From Leifsonia sp. Root227 (GTDB lineage: Bacteria; Actinomycetota; Actinomycetes; Actinomycetales; Microbacteriaceae), in the NCBI RefSeq assembly GCF_001428745.1, contig NZ_LMIO01000004.1:744001-808000 (forward strand): DNA of 64,000 nucleotides, in the 5' to 3' direction. Under the pieces are notes generated by a model. It ran no database searches, was not told the origin of the DNA, and was given only the letters and a program-made list of their open reading frames with translations. The position numbers and the translations under genes were made by a program. Of the stretch, positions 42,279 through 52,731 are shown one piece after another (positions within the stretch are counted from its first letter, which is position 1; the number at the start of each line of letters is the position of its first letter).

Positions 42279-42664
42279 AAGCGCGCCGCCGGTCGGGAGA
42301 ACAGGTTGACGACGTTGCCGTCCGGGTCGCGGATCAGCGCAGAGCGGTTGCCCCACGGCATGGTCGTCGGCTCCAGCACGATGTCGGCGCCGTCGCCGAT
42401 GGATGTGCGGATTCTGGCGAACTCCGCATCCACGTCCGCCACGAGGAATTCGACGATGACGGAGTCGTTCCTTCCCGGTTTCGGGGCGCGCTCGCCGAGC
42501 ATGGCGACGGTGGCGGTGCTGCCGATGGCGAGCGTCGCCGACGGTGTGCGGAACTCGGCGAACACCGGCGCCGGCCGCACAGCGTCCGAGCCGGTGACGA
42601 GTTCGTAGAAGCCGGCGAGGCGGTCGACGTCGTCGGTGATGATCCTGATCGAGGCGAAGTCCAT
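42275..42664 (-). CDS. VOC superfamily protein
   Basis: 129 residues, one VOC domain: IRIITDDVDRLAGFYELVTG at the start, SALIRDPDGNVVNLFSRP at the end. ATG 42664 follows AAAGGA. It lies 107 bases downstream of the WYL regulator on the same strand with its own palindrome (42732-42749) in between, and YafY/WYL-VOC neighbours are frequent in actinobacteria. Function unknown; likely binding or detoxification of a small molecule. Confidence 0.82.
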   Translation of the reverse strand: MDFASIRIITDDVDRLAGFYELVTGSDAVRPAPVFAEFRTPSATLAIGSTATVAMLGERAPKPGRNDSVIVEFLVADVDAEFARIRTSIGDGADIVLEPTTMPWGNRSALIRDPDGNVVNLFSRPAARL

Positions 42665-42731
42665 CGGTGGTCCTTTCGGAGGGTTCGGGCGGCCGTTCCG
42701 CCCGCTGACCCCATGCTCGAACCCGTGCGCG

Positions 42732-42749
42732 ACACCGTCCTGTCGGTGT
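42732..42749. promoter_or_regulatory. palindrome between WYL regulator and VOC gene
   Basis: ACACCG-TCCTGT-CGGTGT is a perfect inverted repeat upstream of the VOC gene and just after the WYL gene. It is the natural candidate for the WYL protein's binding site. Confidence 0.55.
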
Positions 42750-42757
42750 TTAGCGAT

Positions 42758-42799
42758 TCACCGCCCGATGCTCACCGCCCGATGCTCACCGCCCGCAGC
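42758..42799 (-). repeat. three 14-bp tandem repeats across the WYL stop codon
   Basis: TCACCGCCCGATGC is present at 42758 and 42772 with a third near copy at 42786. The copy at 42772 carries the TGA stop codon of the WYL gene, so the last codons and stop are duplicated downstream. Confidence 0.8.
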
Positions 42800-43470
42800 T
42801 CTCCGTACGCGATGTCCAGGTCCTCCGGCCGCAGCTCCCGCTGCGGCGCCCGCTCGCCCGTCGCCTCCGCGCTCACGATGCGATCGCCGCGGAACGCCCG
42901 CACCCCCGCGCGCAGCCGGCACCACGCGATCAGATACCAGTCCGTCCCCTTGCCGACGTAGCCGAGCGGCTCCACGTCGCGCACCGTCTCCGCCCCCGAC
43001 CGGTCGCGATACGCGATGGTGAGCACCCGGCCGGAGCCGAGCACGCCGCCGAGCGCGGCAGGCGCATCCCGTGCCTGGCCGTCGTCGAGGAAGTGGATGC
43101 GCGCTGCCAGCTCCGCGGTCGTCTGCAGACTGCGCGCATCCATCACAGCGGTCACCTTGCGCACGGCGGACGCCGCAGCCTCGCGGAACGGGCTCGACGC
43201 GAGCATCCCGAGCCCGACCGTGACCGCGAGCGCTTCATCCGGGGTGAGGCCGAGCGGCGGGAGGGTGTGGGAAGGGTCGATGGAGTAGCCGCCCGTGCGC
43301 CCTGGCTCGGCCCAGATCGGGACGCCGGACTGCTGCAGGGCGGACAGGTCGCGCTCGATCGTCCGCGAGCTCACCTCGAACCGCTCGGCCAGCCACCTGG
43401 CGCTCCTGGGCCGCGGCGACACCGCGCGCAGCTCCTCCACGAGCGCGTACAGCCGGTCAGTGCGGTTCAT
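42772..43470 (-). CDS. YafY-type HTH regulator with WYL domain
   Basis: 232 residues. N-terminal HTH_11 (about 1-60: RSARWLAERFEVSSRTIERD) is followed by a WYL domain (about 135-215) with RDVEPLGYVGKGTDWYLIAWC, in which the W-Y-L triplet is intact. WYL domains bind ligands, often nucleic acids or small effectors. ATG 43470 lies inside the 3' end of the permease gene (14-base overlap), so it is translated from the permease message or very close to it. It probably controls the VOC gene through the nearby palindrome. Confidence 0.88.
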   Translation of the reverse strand: MNRTDRLYALVEELRAVSPRPRSARWLAERFEVSSRTIERDLSALQQSGVPIWAEPGRTGGYSIDPSHTLPPLGLTPDEALAVTVGLGMLASSPFREAAASAVRKVTAVMDARSLQTTAELAARIHFLDDGQARDAPAALGGVLGSGRVLTIAYRDRSGAETVRDVEPLGYVGKGTDWYLIAWCRLRAGVRAFRGDRIVSAEATGERAPQRELRPEDLDIAYGELRAVSIGR

Positions 43471-45025
43471 CGTCCTCTGGACGCTTGGCGGAGTCGAAGC
43501 CGGGACGCGCGGCGATCACCGGATGCGCGCCCGTGTATCCCTGCCTCTGCTGCGCGATGGCGAGGATCTTGGTGCGGCTCGCGAACCAGCCGATCACCAG
43601 CAGCGGGATGATGATCACGAGCGAGGCGATGGTGAAGGTCCCCGTCGGGTAGTCGAACGCCATCAGCACCAGCACGGCCGCGAGGAACGCCAGGGTCAGG
43701 TACGCGGTGAACGGCGCCCCGAACAGCCGGAACGCCGGTCGTTCCAGCTTGCCCTGCAGCGCCCACCGGCGCAGCTGCATCTGGCAGATCACGATCATCC
43801 CCCAGCTCGTCACGATGCCGAGCGATGCAACGTTCACCACGATGTTGAACGCCTCCTCCGGCACGATCAGGTTGAGGAAGACCCCGAGAACGCCGATGCA
43901 GCCGGTGAGCAGGATGCCGCCGTACGGCACGCCGCGCCTGTTCATCCGGCCGGTGAAGGTCGGCGCCGCTCCCGTCTGCGCCATCGAGTGGAGGATGCGC
44001 CCCGTGGAGTACATCCCGGCGTTGAGGCTGGAAAGGGCGGCCGTGAGCACGACGAAGTTCATCACGGAGCCGATGACAGCGCTCAGCTCAGGAGACCCGA
44101 GGTGGCTGAAGAAGGTCACGAACGGGCTCTCGTCTCCGCTGTAGACATCGGAGGGGAGCAGGAGGGCGAGCAGCAGGACAGATCCGCAGTAGAACACCGC
44201 GATGCGCAGCACCACGCTGTTGATGGCGCGCGGCATGATCTTCTCCGGGTGCTCCGTCTCACCGGCGGCGATGCCGACCAGCTCGACGCCCGCGTACGCG
44301 AAGACAACACCCTGCACGAGCACGATCGCCATGCCGATGGTCGCGAAGCCGTGGGGGAGCAGGCCGCCGTTCGCCTGGAGCATCGCGATCCCGGTCGGCC
44401 CCTGGTCGGTCGGCCAGCCGAACGCGAGCACCACGATGCCGACGACGAGGAACAGCACCAGCGCCGTCACCTTGATCAACGCGAACCAGAACTCCATCTC
44501 GCCGAACACCTTCACGGAGATGAGGTTGAGACTGACCACCACCACGAGGGCGATCAGCGCGAGCAGCCACTGCGGCGCTGCGGAGAAGATGCTCCAGTAC
44601 TTCACGTAGAGGGCGATGGCGGTGGAGTCGACGATGGCCGTCATGGCCCAGTTGAGGAAGTACATCCACCCGGCGACGTATGCCATCTTCTCGCCGTAGA
44701 ACTCGCGGGCGTACGAGACGAACGAGCCGGACGACGGCCGGTGCAGCACCAGCTCGCCGAGCGCGCGCAGCACCAGGAAGGCGAAGAACCCGCACAGCGC
44801 GTAGACGAAGACCAGGATCGGGCCGCCCTGCTCGAGGCGGCCGCCTGCCCCGAGGAAGAGGCCGGTGCCGATCGCGCCGCCGATGGCGATCATCTGCACC
44901 TGCCGGGGCTTGAGGCTCTTGTGGTAGCCCTCCTGCTCGCTGGCGAAGTCCTGAACCGCCTGGCTCATGTCTCCGACGTGCTCGCGGCTGTTCTCCAGAT
45001 CGTCGGCCGGATCGTGCTGTGTCAT
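43457..45025 (-). CDS. amino acid permease, APC family (AnsP/GabP-like)
   Basis: 522 residues, about 12 membrane helices. The segment YHKSLKPRQVQMIAIGGAIG and GTGLFLGAGG is the conserved N-terminal APC substrate-binding helix, very close to L-asparagine permeases of actinobacteria; GABA or other amino acids are alternatives. ATG 45025 follows GAGGGG and a TAGTGT -10 box lies further upstream on the minus strand. Its 3' end overlaps the WYL gene by 14 bases. Confidence 0.88.
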   Translation of the reverse strand: MTQHDPADDLENSREHVGDMSQAVQDFASEQEGYHKSLKPRQVQMIAIGGAIGTGLFLGAGGRLEQGGPILVFVYALCGFFAFLVLRALGELVLHRPSSGSFVSYAREFYGEKMAYVAGWMYFLNWAMTAIVDSTAIALYVKYWSIFSAAPQWLLALIALVVVVSLNLISVKVFGEMEFWFALIKVTALVLFLVVGIVVLAFGWPTDQGPTGIAMLQANGGLLPHGFATIGMAIVLVQGVVFAYAGVELVGIAAGETEHPEKIMPRAINSVVLRIAVFYCGSVLLLALLLPSDVYSGDESPFVTFFSHLGSPELSAVIGSVMNFVVLTAALSSLNAGMYSTGRILHSMAQTGAAPTFTGRMNRRGVPYGGILLTGCIGVLGVFLNLIVPEEAFNIVVNVASLGIVTSWGMIVICQMQLRRWALQGKLERPAFRLFGAPFTAYLTLAFLAAVLVLMAFDYPTGTFTIASLVIIIPLLVIGWFASRTKILAIAQQRQGYTGAHPVIAARPGFDSAKRPEDDEPH

Positions 45026-45074
45026 GTCAGCCCCCTCGTGTTTCCAGTTGTTCACACTAGTGAAGGATGCGCGC

Positions 45075-45941
45075 TCAGGCGATAGCGAGCATGCCGGCTG
45101 CCGCGACGGCGAGCGCCAGCCCCACCCACTGGATGGGCGCGATGCGCTCCCGGAGGACGATGGCGGCGAGCACGATGGTCCCCGCCGGATACAGCGCGAT
45201 CAGCACGGAGAACGCGGCGAGGTCGCCGAGGCGGAGCCCGAACAGCATGACGATGTTCGCCGCAGCGTCGAGCACCCCGCAGGCGATGGCGAACGGCAGC
45301 CCGGGAAGCCAGGCGGATGCGCGGGACTGTGTCTGGTGCACCCGCCGTGAACGCAGCGCGAGCACCCCGACCACCGCCAGCATGATCACGCCGTTCACGG
45401 CGCGGTTCAGCACCAGCGGCACGAGCCCGGACGAGTCGGGCGTCTGGTCGATGATGATGAGGAACGCGCCGATCATCGCGCCGGAGCCCACCGCCATCAG
45501 GATGCCGCGCAGACTCGGCCGCACGGCGCCCTTCTCCGGCACGAACCCGACGAACACCACAGCCACCAGCGCGAGGCCGAGGGCGACGTACCCGATCGGC
45601 GCGAACTGCTCGCCCCCGATCAGTCCCCACGTCATCGGCACGACGGCCGAGACGACGGCGGTCAGCGGCGACAGGATGCTCATCGGTCCGATCGCGAGGC
45701 AGGCGTAGAGCAGCGAGATGGCGACAGCGCCTGTCACGCCGGAGAGCGCGCCCCAGCCGATAGCGGAGGCCGACCACTCCCCTCCGGCGAACGGCAGAGC
45801 GACGAACAAGAGCACCAGCCCGGACAGGGCGCCGATCGCTGTGACCTTGATCGCGCTGATCTTGCGTGCGGCGATCCCGCCGAGGAAGTCGGCAGAGCCG
45901 TAGACGAACGCCCCGACCAGCCCGAGGACGGCGGTGAGCAT
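45075..45941 (-). CDS. EamA/DMT-family transporter
   Basis: 288 residues with ten membrane helices in two EamA repeats (about 2-130 and 150-285). DMT proteins export or exchange metabolites such as amino acids; the substrate is not predictable. ATG 45941 overlaps the stop of the DHFR-like gene (ATGA), so the two genes are translationally coupled. It ends 49 bases before the permease start region on the same strand, which has its own promoter. Confidence 0.85.
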   Translation of the reverse strand: MLTAVLGLVGAFVYGSADFLGGIAARKISAIKVTAIGALSGLVLLFVALPFAGGEWSASAIGWGALSGVTGAVAISLLYACLAIGPMSILSPLTAVVSAVVPMTWGLIGGEQFAPIGYVALGLALVAVVFVGFVPEKGAVRPSLRGILMAVGSGAMIGAFLIIIDQTPDSSGLVPLVLNRAVNGVIMLAVVGVLALRSRRVHQTQSRASAWLPGLPFAIACGVLDAAANIVMLFGLRLGDLAAFSVLIALYPAGTIVLAAIVLRERIAPIQWVGLALAVAAAGMLAIA

Positions 45942-46504
45942 CAGCTCCCTGCGAGGCGGTAGACGTGCAGGACGGCGCCGCTGTCGAACCGTTCCAGCTC
46001 GGTGAGCTCGAACGACCACTTCTCCCTGTCGTCGGGGAAGATCCGCAGGCCGCCTCCGACCATCACCGGATAGGTCAGCAGGCGCAACTCGTCGACGAGC
46101 CCCCAGACCAGCAGCGAGCGCACGAGGGTGGCGCTGCCTGCGACGAGGATCGGGCCGCCGTCTCCCTCTTTCGCGTCGGCGACGGCTACCCGCACATCCC
46201 CGTGGATGCGCGTGGCGTTCCAGCCGAGGTCGCCCGTGCCCTTCGCGGCGACCAGCTTCGGCATCGCGTTCATCTTGTCGGCGAACTCGCCGTCGCGCTC
46301 CGGCCACGCGGCACGGAAACCCTCGAAGGTCTTGCGTCCGAGGAGAAGGGACTCCGCCTCCATCGTCTCGCGCAGCTTGAACGCGTACAGGGCGTCCGTG
46401 CCGTACGGCATGGTCCATCCGGCGTGCGGATGCGTCGGCTCCCCGCCCGGCGCCTCGACGACGCCGTCGAGGGTCATGAACTCGGTCACGATCAATCGGC
46501 GCAT
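45941..46504 (-). CDS. dihydrofolate reductase-like (RibD C-terminal) protein
   Basis: 187 residues of the RibD_C/DHFR-like fold: LIVTEFMTLDGVVEAPGG at the N-terminus, LLLGRKTFEGF, GPILVAGSATLVRSLL for NADPH binding, and VMVGGGLRIFPD. Stand-alone members of this family are common in actinobacteria and are usually not true folate reductases. ATG 46504. Coupled to the DMT transporter downstream and divergent from the helicase gene. Confidence 0.85.
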   Translation of the reverse strand: MRRLIVTEFMTLDGVVEAPGGEPTHPHAGWTMPYGTDALYAFKLRETMEAESLLLGRKTFEGFRAAWPERDGEFADKMNAMPKLVAAKGTGDLGWNATRIHGDVRVAVADAKEGDGGPILVAGSATLVRSLLVWGLVDELRLLTYPVMVGGGLRIFPDDREKWSFELTELERFDSGAVLHVYRLAGS

Positions 46505-46592
46505 GTCGCTGATGGTACCCGTCCACAGGTCGCGCGTGCTCGGCCGTTCTCCACAGATCGGGGACGGCCAGGTATTCGTCGGTCCCGCTCGT

Positions 46593-46598
46593 TACGAT
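46593..46598 (+). promoter_or_regulatory. -10 box of the RecQ-like gene, leaderless
   Basis: TACGAT is six bases before ATG 46605, leaving no room for a leader. Confidence 0.5.
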
Positions 46599-46604
46599 CG
46601 AGGG

Positions 46605-48659
<2,055 letters not shown>

Positions 48660-48686
48660 CCGCCCCATCCCCCGCCCGCCCCTAAC

Positions 48687-48765
48687 GCAGGAAGTCCCGC
48701 GCCGCATCCGCTGCGTTCTCCGTCGGAACGGAGGCGGCAACGGCGTGGCGCGGGACTTCTCCTGC
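48687..48765. terminator. long hairpin between convergent RecQ and surface-protein genes
   Basis: GCAGGAAGTCCCGCGCC (48687-48703) pairs with GGCGCGGGACTTCTCCTGC (48747-48765) apart from a two-base bulge, with an inner CTCCGT/ACGGAG stem. It is 79 bp and lacks the core of the 62-bp family. Confidence 0.7.
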
Positions 48766-48771
48766 TGAGTG

Positions 48772-48802
48772 CTACTTCTGGCTGGGCCCTACTTCTGGCT
48801 GG
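48772..48802 (-). repeat. 17-bp direct duplication across a stop codon
   Basis: CTACTTCTGGCTGG occurs at 48772 and again at 48789. On the minus strand the second copy supplies the last codons and TAG stop of the surface-protein gene; the first repeats the same ending just downstream. Confidence 0.75.
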
Positions 48803-51161
48803 CCGGGCGGCGCATCCTGAGCAGCAGCATTGCTGCGCCCACGATGGCGGCCGCGAGGGCGGCGAGGAGCGGGACCGTCACCGACGAGCCCGTCGCGGCG
48901 AGCCCGGCCGGCGTGTTGTCCGCCGGGGTCGTGCCTGCCGGCGTGGTGCCGGGCGGGGTCGTGCCGGGCGGTGTGGTGCCAGGGTCCGTGCCGCCCGGGG
49001 CGGCGGCTGCGGTCACCGTGATGGCGATCGAGCCGGTGACCCCCGAGGTCAGGCCCGTCGCCACGACGGTGTGCGTGCCGGCAGGCGTGCTGCTCGGGAT
49101 GCTCACCGTCGCGCTGATCGTGCCGGCACCGGACGCGGTCAGCGTCGCCAGCTTCACCGGCGTGGAGTGCAGCCACACCTCGACGGTCTCGCCCGCCGTG
49201 AAGCCGGACGCGTCGACGCTCACCTGACCGCCGACGGCGACGGTCCCGGCCGAGAGGGTCACGGTCGCCGGGGTCGTGCCAGGCTCGCCGGGTCCGCCGG
49301 GCTCGCCGGGTCCACCGGGCTCGCCGGGTCCACCGGGCTCCGTCACGACCGTGCACTCGATCGTGCCGGTGCGCAGTGCGTGGCCGTCGTCGTTCGTGTC
49401 GTCCGACCAGATCACCGGCTTGTGGCCGTCGACGCACTCCGCCTGCGGGGCGATCGCGAAGCCCTCGTTGTTGAGGTTCGGCATCCCGGCCGGGCGCGCG
49501 AACGTCGCGTCGACCGTGAAGTCGCCGGCGTCCGCCCCCGTGGATGCGATGGTCAGCGTCTCGTGCTGACCGTTGCAGGTGTCGTCGCAGACCGCCCAGA
49601 GCTTCTGGGTCTCCTGGTCGAACTGGAGCTCCATCACGCCGGTCATGCCGCTGGAGATCGTCGCGACGCGCGTGTATCCGGTGCCGGACTGGTCGAGCGC
49701 GTACGCGTAGATGTCGCCGTTCGCCTCCAGCCCGGTGAAGAACAGGCCGTCGCCGTGGCCGGGGTACGACGCGGGGTCGTATGCTGCGCCTGTGTGCTGG
49801 TCGGCGAAGCCGTGGGCGGTGAGGTACGCATCCGGAATCCAGGTGACGGCCTCGAGGCCCAGGTTCGGACCGACGACGGGCAGGTCGGCGGTGAGGTTCC
49901 AGTCGGCGGTGGCGTTCAGACTGGTTCCCGCGGCGTTCGCGTCGAACCGGAGGATCGCCGGGCGGCTCACTCCGTTGTTGGAGTTGTTGCGCTCGGTGGA
50001 GACGAAGATGCCGCCGTCAGGGCCGGCGCCCGCGATGGTGACGCCCTCCGAGTCGGGGTCTCCCGTGCCGTCCGCGTAGTGCAGCGCCTTGCCCGCGCCC
50101 CAGCCGTTCGCGGTGTCCGGAGCCCAGACCGTGCCGTTCCAGAGCAGGCGGTAGAGCGTGCCTGGTCCGTTCTTCACGGCCCAGAGCACGCCGGGCGCGC
50201 TCGTGCCGGACGCCTGGTAGTAGAGGCCGCTCATGTTGCCGCCGAGCAGGTTGGCGTCGTCGGCCGTCGCGACGGTCGAGCCGCCAGGCCACGGGGTGAG
50301 CTGCACGTCGCCCGCGCAGGCGTTCGGAGCGTTCTTGGTCGAGGCGGCGGTGGTGGCGAAGTCGCCTGTTCCGTTCGGGCAGCGACCGTATGTGGTGGCC
50401 GCGTGGGCCGTCCACTCGTACGAGTCGATCAGCGTGGTGCCGTTCGGTGCGAACAGGCGGGCGGAGTCGGCGGCGCCGAGGCCGAACTCCGCATCCACGT
50501 CTGCCGTGTAGTACCCGCCGGCCGCGACGACGGTGCCTGCCGGGATGGGGAACGCGTCGCTGTCCTTGTTGTCGCGCAGGATGTAACCGGACAGGTCGAC
50601 CGGCGCTGCGCCGTTGTTGATGAGTTCGATCCAGTCCGTCGCGTCGCCGTTCGACTCGACCTCGTTGATCGCGACGGGAACGCTGCAGTCGTTGGCGGCG
50701 CCCTTCGTCGACGACGTGGTCGTGGTGAACGCGCCCGTGCCGTCCGGGCAGCGGCCGTACGTCGTGGTGGCGTGCGCCGTCCAGCTGTACGTGTCGATCA
50801 GGGCGTGCGACGGGTCGTAGAGGCGGGCGGAGTCCGCTCCGCCCAGCCCGAAGCCGAGGGTGGACTCGTCAACAACGAAGAACCCGCCGGCCGCGATGGT
50901 CGAGCCGGAGGGAAGCGGGACGGCGGTGTGCGTGTCGTCGTTGTCGAGCAGCGACCAGCCGGCGAGGTCGACCGCCGTGCTGCCGGTGTTCATGAGCTCG
51001 ATCCAGTCGCCGGGGGTTCCCCCGCTCGACTCGACCTCGTTGATGACGACGGACGACGGCGCAGGGACCGCCGACGCCGGGGCCGCTCCTGCGACCAGGG
51101 AAGCTGTGGCGAACGCTGCGGCCACCAGGGCCGCCACCGTTCCTCGCCAATGAGTGCGCAA
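48789..51161 (-). CDS. sortase-anchored surface protein with two lamin-tail domains and an esterase-like phytase domain
   Basis: 790 residues. Signal peptide (about 1-32, ending APASA), two lamin-tail domains (about 37-135 and 140-245, each with VINEVESxG...DWIELxNxG), a six-bladed esterase-like phytase domain PF13449 (about 265-555), a GGPGEPGGPGEP linker, one Ig-like domain (about 600-690), a Pro/Thr linker and a C-terminal sorting signal: LAATG (class E LAxTG type), hydrophobic helix, RMRRPASQK. TTG 51161 is chosen because AGAAGGAG lies seven bases upstream and gives a normal signal peptide; ATG 51198 upstream would add only an Arg run. Likely wall-anchored; binding partner or substrate unknown. 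Confidence 0.85.
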   Translation of the reverse strand: MRTHWRGTVAALVAAAFATASLVAGAAPASAVPAPSSVVINEVESSGGTPGDWIELMNTGSTAVDLAGWSLLDNDDTHTAVPLPSGSTIAAGGFFVVDESTLGFGLGGADSARLYDPSHALIDTYSWTAHATTTYGRCPDGTGAFTTTTSSTKGAANDCSVPVAINEVESNGDATDWIELINNGAAPVDLSGYILRDNKDSDAFPIPAGTVVAAGGYYTADVDAEFGLGAADSARLFAPNGTTLIDSYEWTAHAATTYGRCPNGTGDFATTAASTKNAPNACAGDVQLTPWPGGSTVATADDANLLGGNMSGLYYQASGTSAPGVLWAVKNGPGTLYRLLWNGTVWAPDTANGWGAGKALHYADGTGDPDSEGVTIAGAGPDGGIFVSTERNNSNNGVSRPAILRFDANAAGTSLNATADWNLTADLPVVGPNLGLEAVTWIPDAYLTAHGFADQHTGAAYDPASYPGHGDGLFFTGLEANGDIYAYALDQSGTGYTRVATISSGMTGVMELQFDQETQKLWAVCDDTCNGQHETLTIASTGADAGDFTVDATFARPAGMPNLNNEGFAIAPQAECVDGHKPVIWSDDTNDDGHALRTGTIECTVVTEPGGPGEPGGPGEPGGPGEPGTTPATVTLSAGTVAVGGQVSVDASGFTAGETVEVWLHSTPVKLATLTASGAGTISATVSIPSSTPAGTHTVVATGLTSGVTGSIAITVTAAAAPGGTDPGTTPPGTTPPGTTPAGTTPADNTPAGLAATGSSVTVPLLAALAAAIVGAAMLLLRMRRPASQK

Positions 51162-51396
51162 GCGTGTTCTCCTTCTGCGACGACGGGGGAGCGCGCGCAT
51201 CGCAGGCTGCCGATCCGGTGGATGCGGTGCGCCGACCGGGTAGATGCGGCGCTGACGACGCGGCGACCCGGCAAAGATGCGAACACTCGCAGCTTCGTGA
51301 CGCAACGGGAACGCGCGGTGAACGGCGCGCGAACGGCGGATGACGCGCATCCATCGAGTCGCGCTGGGTGCGGGTGCGGGTGCGGCGCATGTCGCG

Positions 51397-51966
51397 TCAG
51401 TGGATGGTCTCTCCGCGGGCGAGCTGGTCGACGAACGCAGCGATGCGGCGGGCGCGCGTGTCCGCCCGCTTGGCCGTGGTGGTGCGGAAGATGATCGCGA
51501 ACCGGTTCTGCCCGCTCAGCGTCTCGAAGAACGCCGCCGCCGCAGGATTGGCGGCGATGGCCGCGGCGAGGTCGTCCGGCACCGTCTTGTCCGACTGGCG
51601 CTGGTATGCCGCCTCCCACCTGCCGTCCGCCTTCGCGCGTTCGATCTCGCGCATCCCTGCGTCGGTCATCGCCCCCGACTCGATCAGCGCTGCGACCAGC
51701 TCGCGGTTGCGCTGCGACCAGATGCTGCGTGCCCCGCGGGGCGTGAACAGCTGCAGGAAGTGTGTCTCATCCAGGCTGTTGCGCCGCCCGTCGATCCAGC
51801 CGAAACAGAGCGCTCCGTCGACCGCCTCCGCGTAGGTCGGGCTGGAATGGCCCGAGTTCTTCTTCGCGATGGCGAGCCGGACGCCGACCTCGGTGTCGTG
51901 GTGCTGCTCCAGCCACGCGCGCCAGGCCGCCGCGTCGGGGAGGTACAGGATGCTGTGTTCGGCCAT
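51397..51966 (-). CDS. YdeI/OmpD-associated family protein
   Basis: 189 residues. The N-terminal region DAAAWRAWLEQHH...YAEAVDGALCFGWIDGRR and the C-terminal RAKADGRWEAAYQ plus FETLSGQNRFAIIFR are hallmarks of the YdeI-like family (PF13376), whose biochemical role is unclear. ATG 51966. It stands alone, divergent from the hexapeptide-repeat gene. Nothing else recognisable lies in the 235 bases to the surface-protein start. Confidence 0.85.
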   Translation of the reverse strand: MAEHSILYLPDAAAWRAWLEQHHDTEVGVRLAIAKKNSGHSSPTYAEAVDGALCFGWIDGRRNSLDETHFLQLFTPRGARSIWSQRNRELVAALIESGAMTDAGMREIERAKADGRWEAAYQRQSDKTVPDDLAAAIAANPAAAAFFETLSGQNRFAIIFRTTTAKRADTRARRIAAFVDQLARGETIH

Positions 51967-52114
51967 ACCTCGATCTTGCCCCGAAAAGTACGGGGTGGAT
52001 GTAACGAAAACGACGGTGTACCGTCACGGTTCTGCGGGACGATCAGGGAATCTTTTTCCCCCGTCTCGCGTTATCGAAATATGGACATTTGCGACGATCT
52101 CGAAGGAGGACGCG

Positions 52115-52585
52115 ATGGCACGAATGATCGAAGAGCTCGAAGATGAGACCGGCGCCGTAATCAAGTACAAGAGGCACGCCAACGGGCGGGGCCTAGTCGC
52201 ACCGACTGCGCGTGTGGCGGAGTCCGCGTTCATCGACGCGACCGCATACGTGGAGAAGGACGCCCGTGTCGGACTCGACGCATACGTCGGAGCGGGAAGC
52301 TGGATCGACACAGGCGCGACGGTCGGGGACCGCACGTTCGTGGGCGCCAACGTCCACATCGGAGCCGGCTCCGTGATCGGCAGCGGCGTGCGCATCGGCA
52401 GCAACGCCAAGCTCGGCCGAGCGGTGATGGTGGGCAACGGCGCGCGCATCGAGCGCGACGCGCAGGTGGAGCAGGGTGCGGTGATCGAACTGCGCGGCTC
52501 CGCGGCGGCCCGCGCTGCACTCAGCGCCCCCGTGCGCCCTGCCGCGCAGCACGCCAGGCGCGACGCGTCGCGTCGCGCTGCCTGA
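52115..52585 (+). CDS. left-handed beta-helix (hexapeptide repeat) protein
   Basis: 156 residues. About 12 hexapeptide repeats (residues ~28-125), such as VAPTAR-VAESAF-IDATAY-VEKDAR, form a left-handed beta helix as in gamma-carbonic anhydrases and acyltransferases. Clear zinc-binding histidines are lacking (one His in the helix, ANVHIG), so it is more likely structural or a degenerate relative. ATG 52115 follows AAGGAGGA. The basic Ala/Arg tail is unusual. Two hairpins follow its stop. Confidence 0.75.
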   Translation: MARMIEELEDETGAVIKYKRHANGRGLVAPTARVAESAFIDATAYVEKDARVGLDAYVGAGSWIDTGATVGDRTFVGANVHIGAGSVIGSGVRIGSNAKLGRAVMVGNGARIERDAQVEQGAVIELRGSAAARAALSAPVRPAAQHARRDASRRAA

Positions 52586-52604
52586 CGTCCCACGCCGGAA
52601 ACGT

Positions 52605-52636
52605 AACGCCCTGAGCCGGTTTCGGCTCAGGGCGTT
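52605..52636 (+). terminator. terminator of the hexapeptide-repeat gene
   Basis: A 14-bp perfect stem AACGCCCTGAGCCG (52605-52618) with complement at 52623-52636 around a GTTT loop. It precedes the inverted 62-bp element by 27 bases. Confidence 0.8.
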
Positions 52637-52663
52637 CGTGCATCCAACGCACGCGCGGCGAGC

Positions 52664-52725
52664 GACGAGATGCCAGCATCTGTCGCGCATCCCGGGCGTT
52701 TCGCGACAGTTACTGGCATCTCGTC
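52664..52725 (-). repeat. 62-bp convergent-junction hairpin, inverted divergent copy E
   Basis: GACGAGATGCCAG (52664-52676) pairs perfectly with 52713-52725, and CTGTCGCG (52680-52687) with 52702-52709. Read on the minus strand the element is exactly 62 bp and has CGAAACGCCC at offset 22, matching 8 of 10 bases of the CGACACGCCG core of the other copies at the same position. Confidence 0.7.
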
Positions 52726-52731
52726 AGCTGG

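Noticed and set aside
48687..48765. Long hairpin after recQ as a family member
   Set aside because: It is 79 bp and has no CGACRCGCCG core at the fixed offset; treated as an ordinary two-way terminator.
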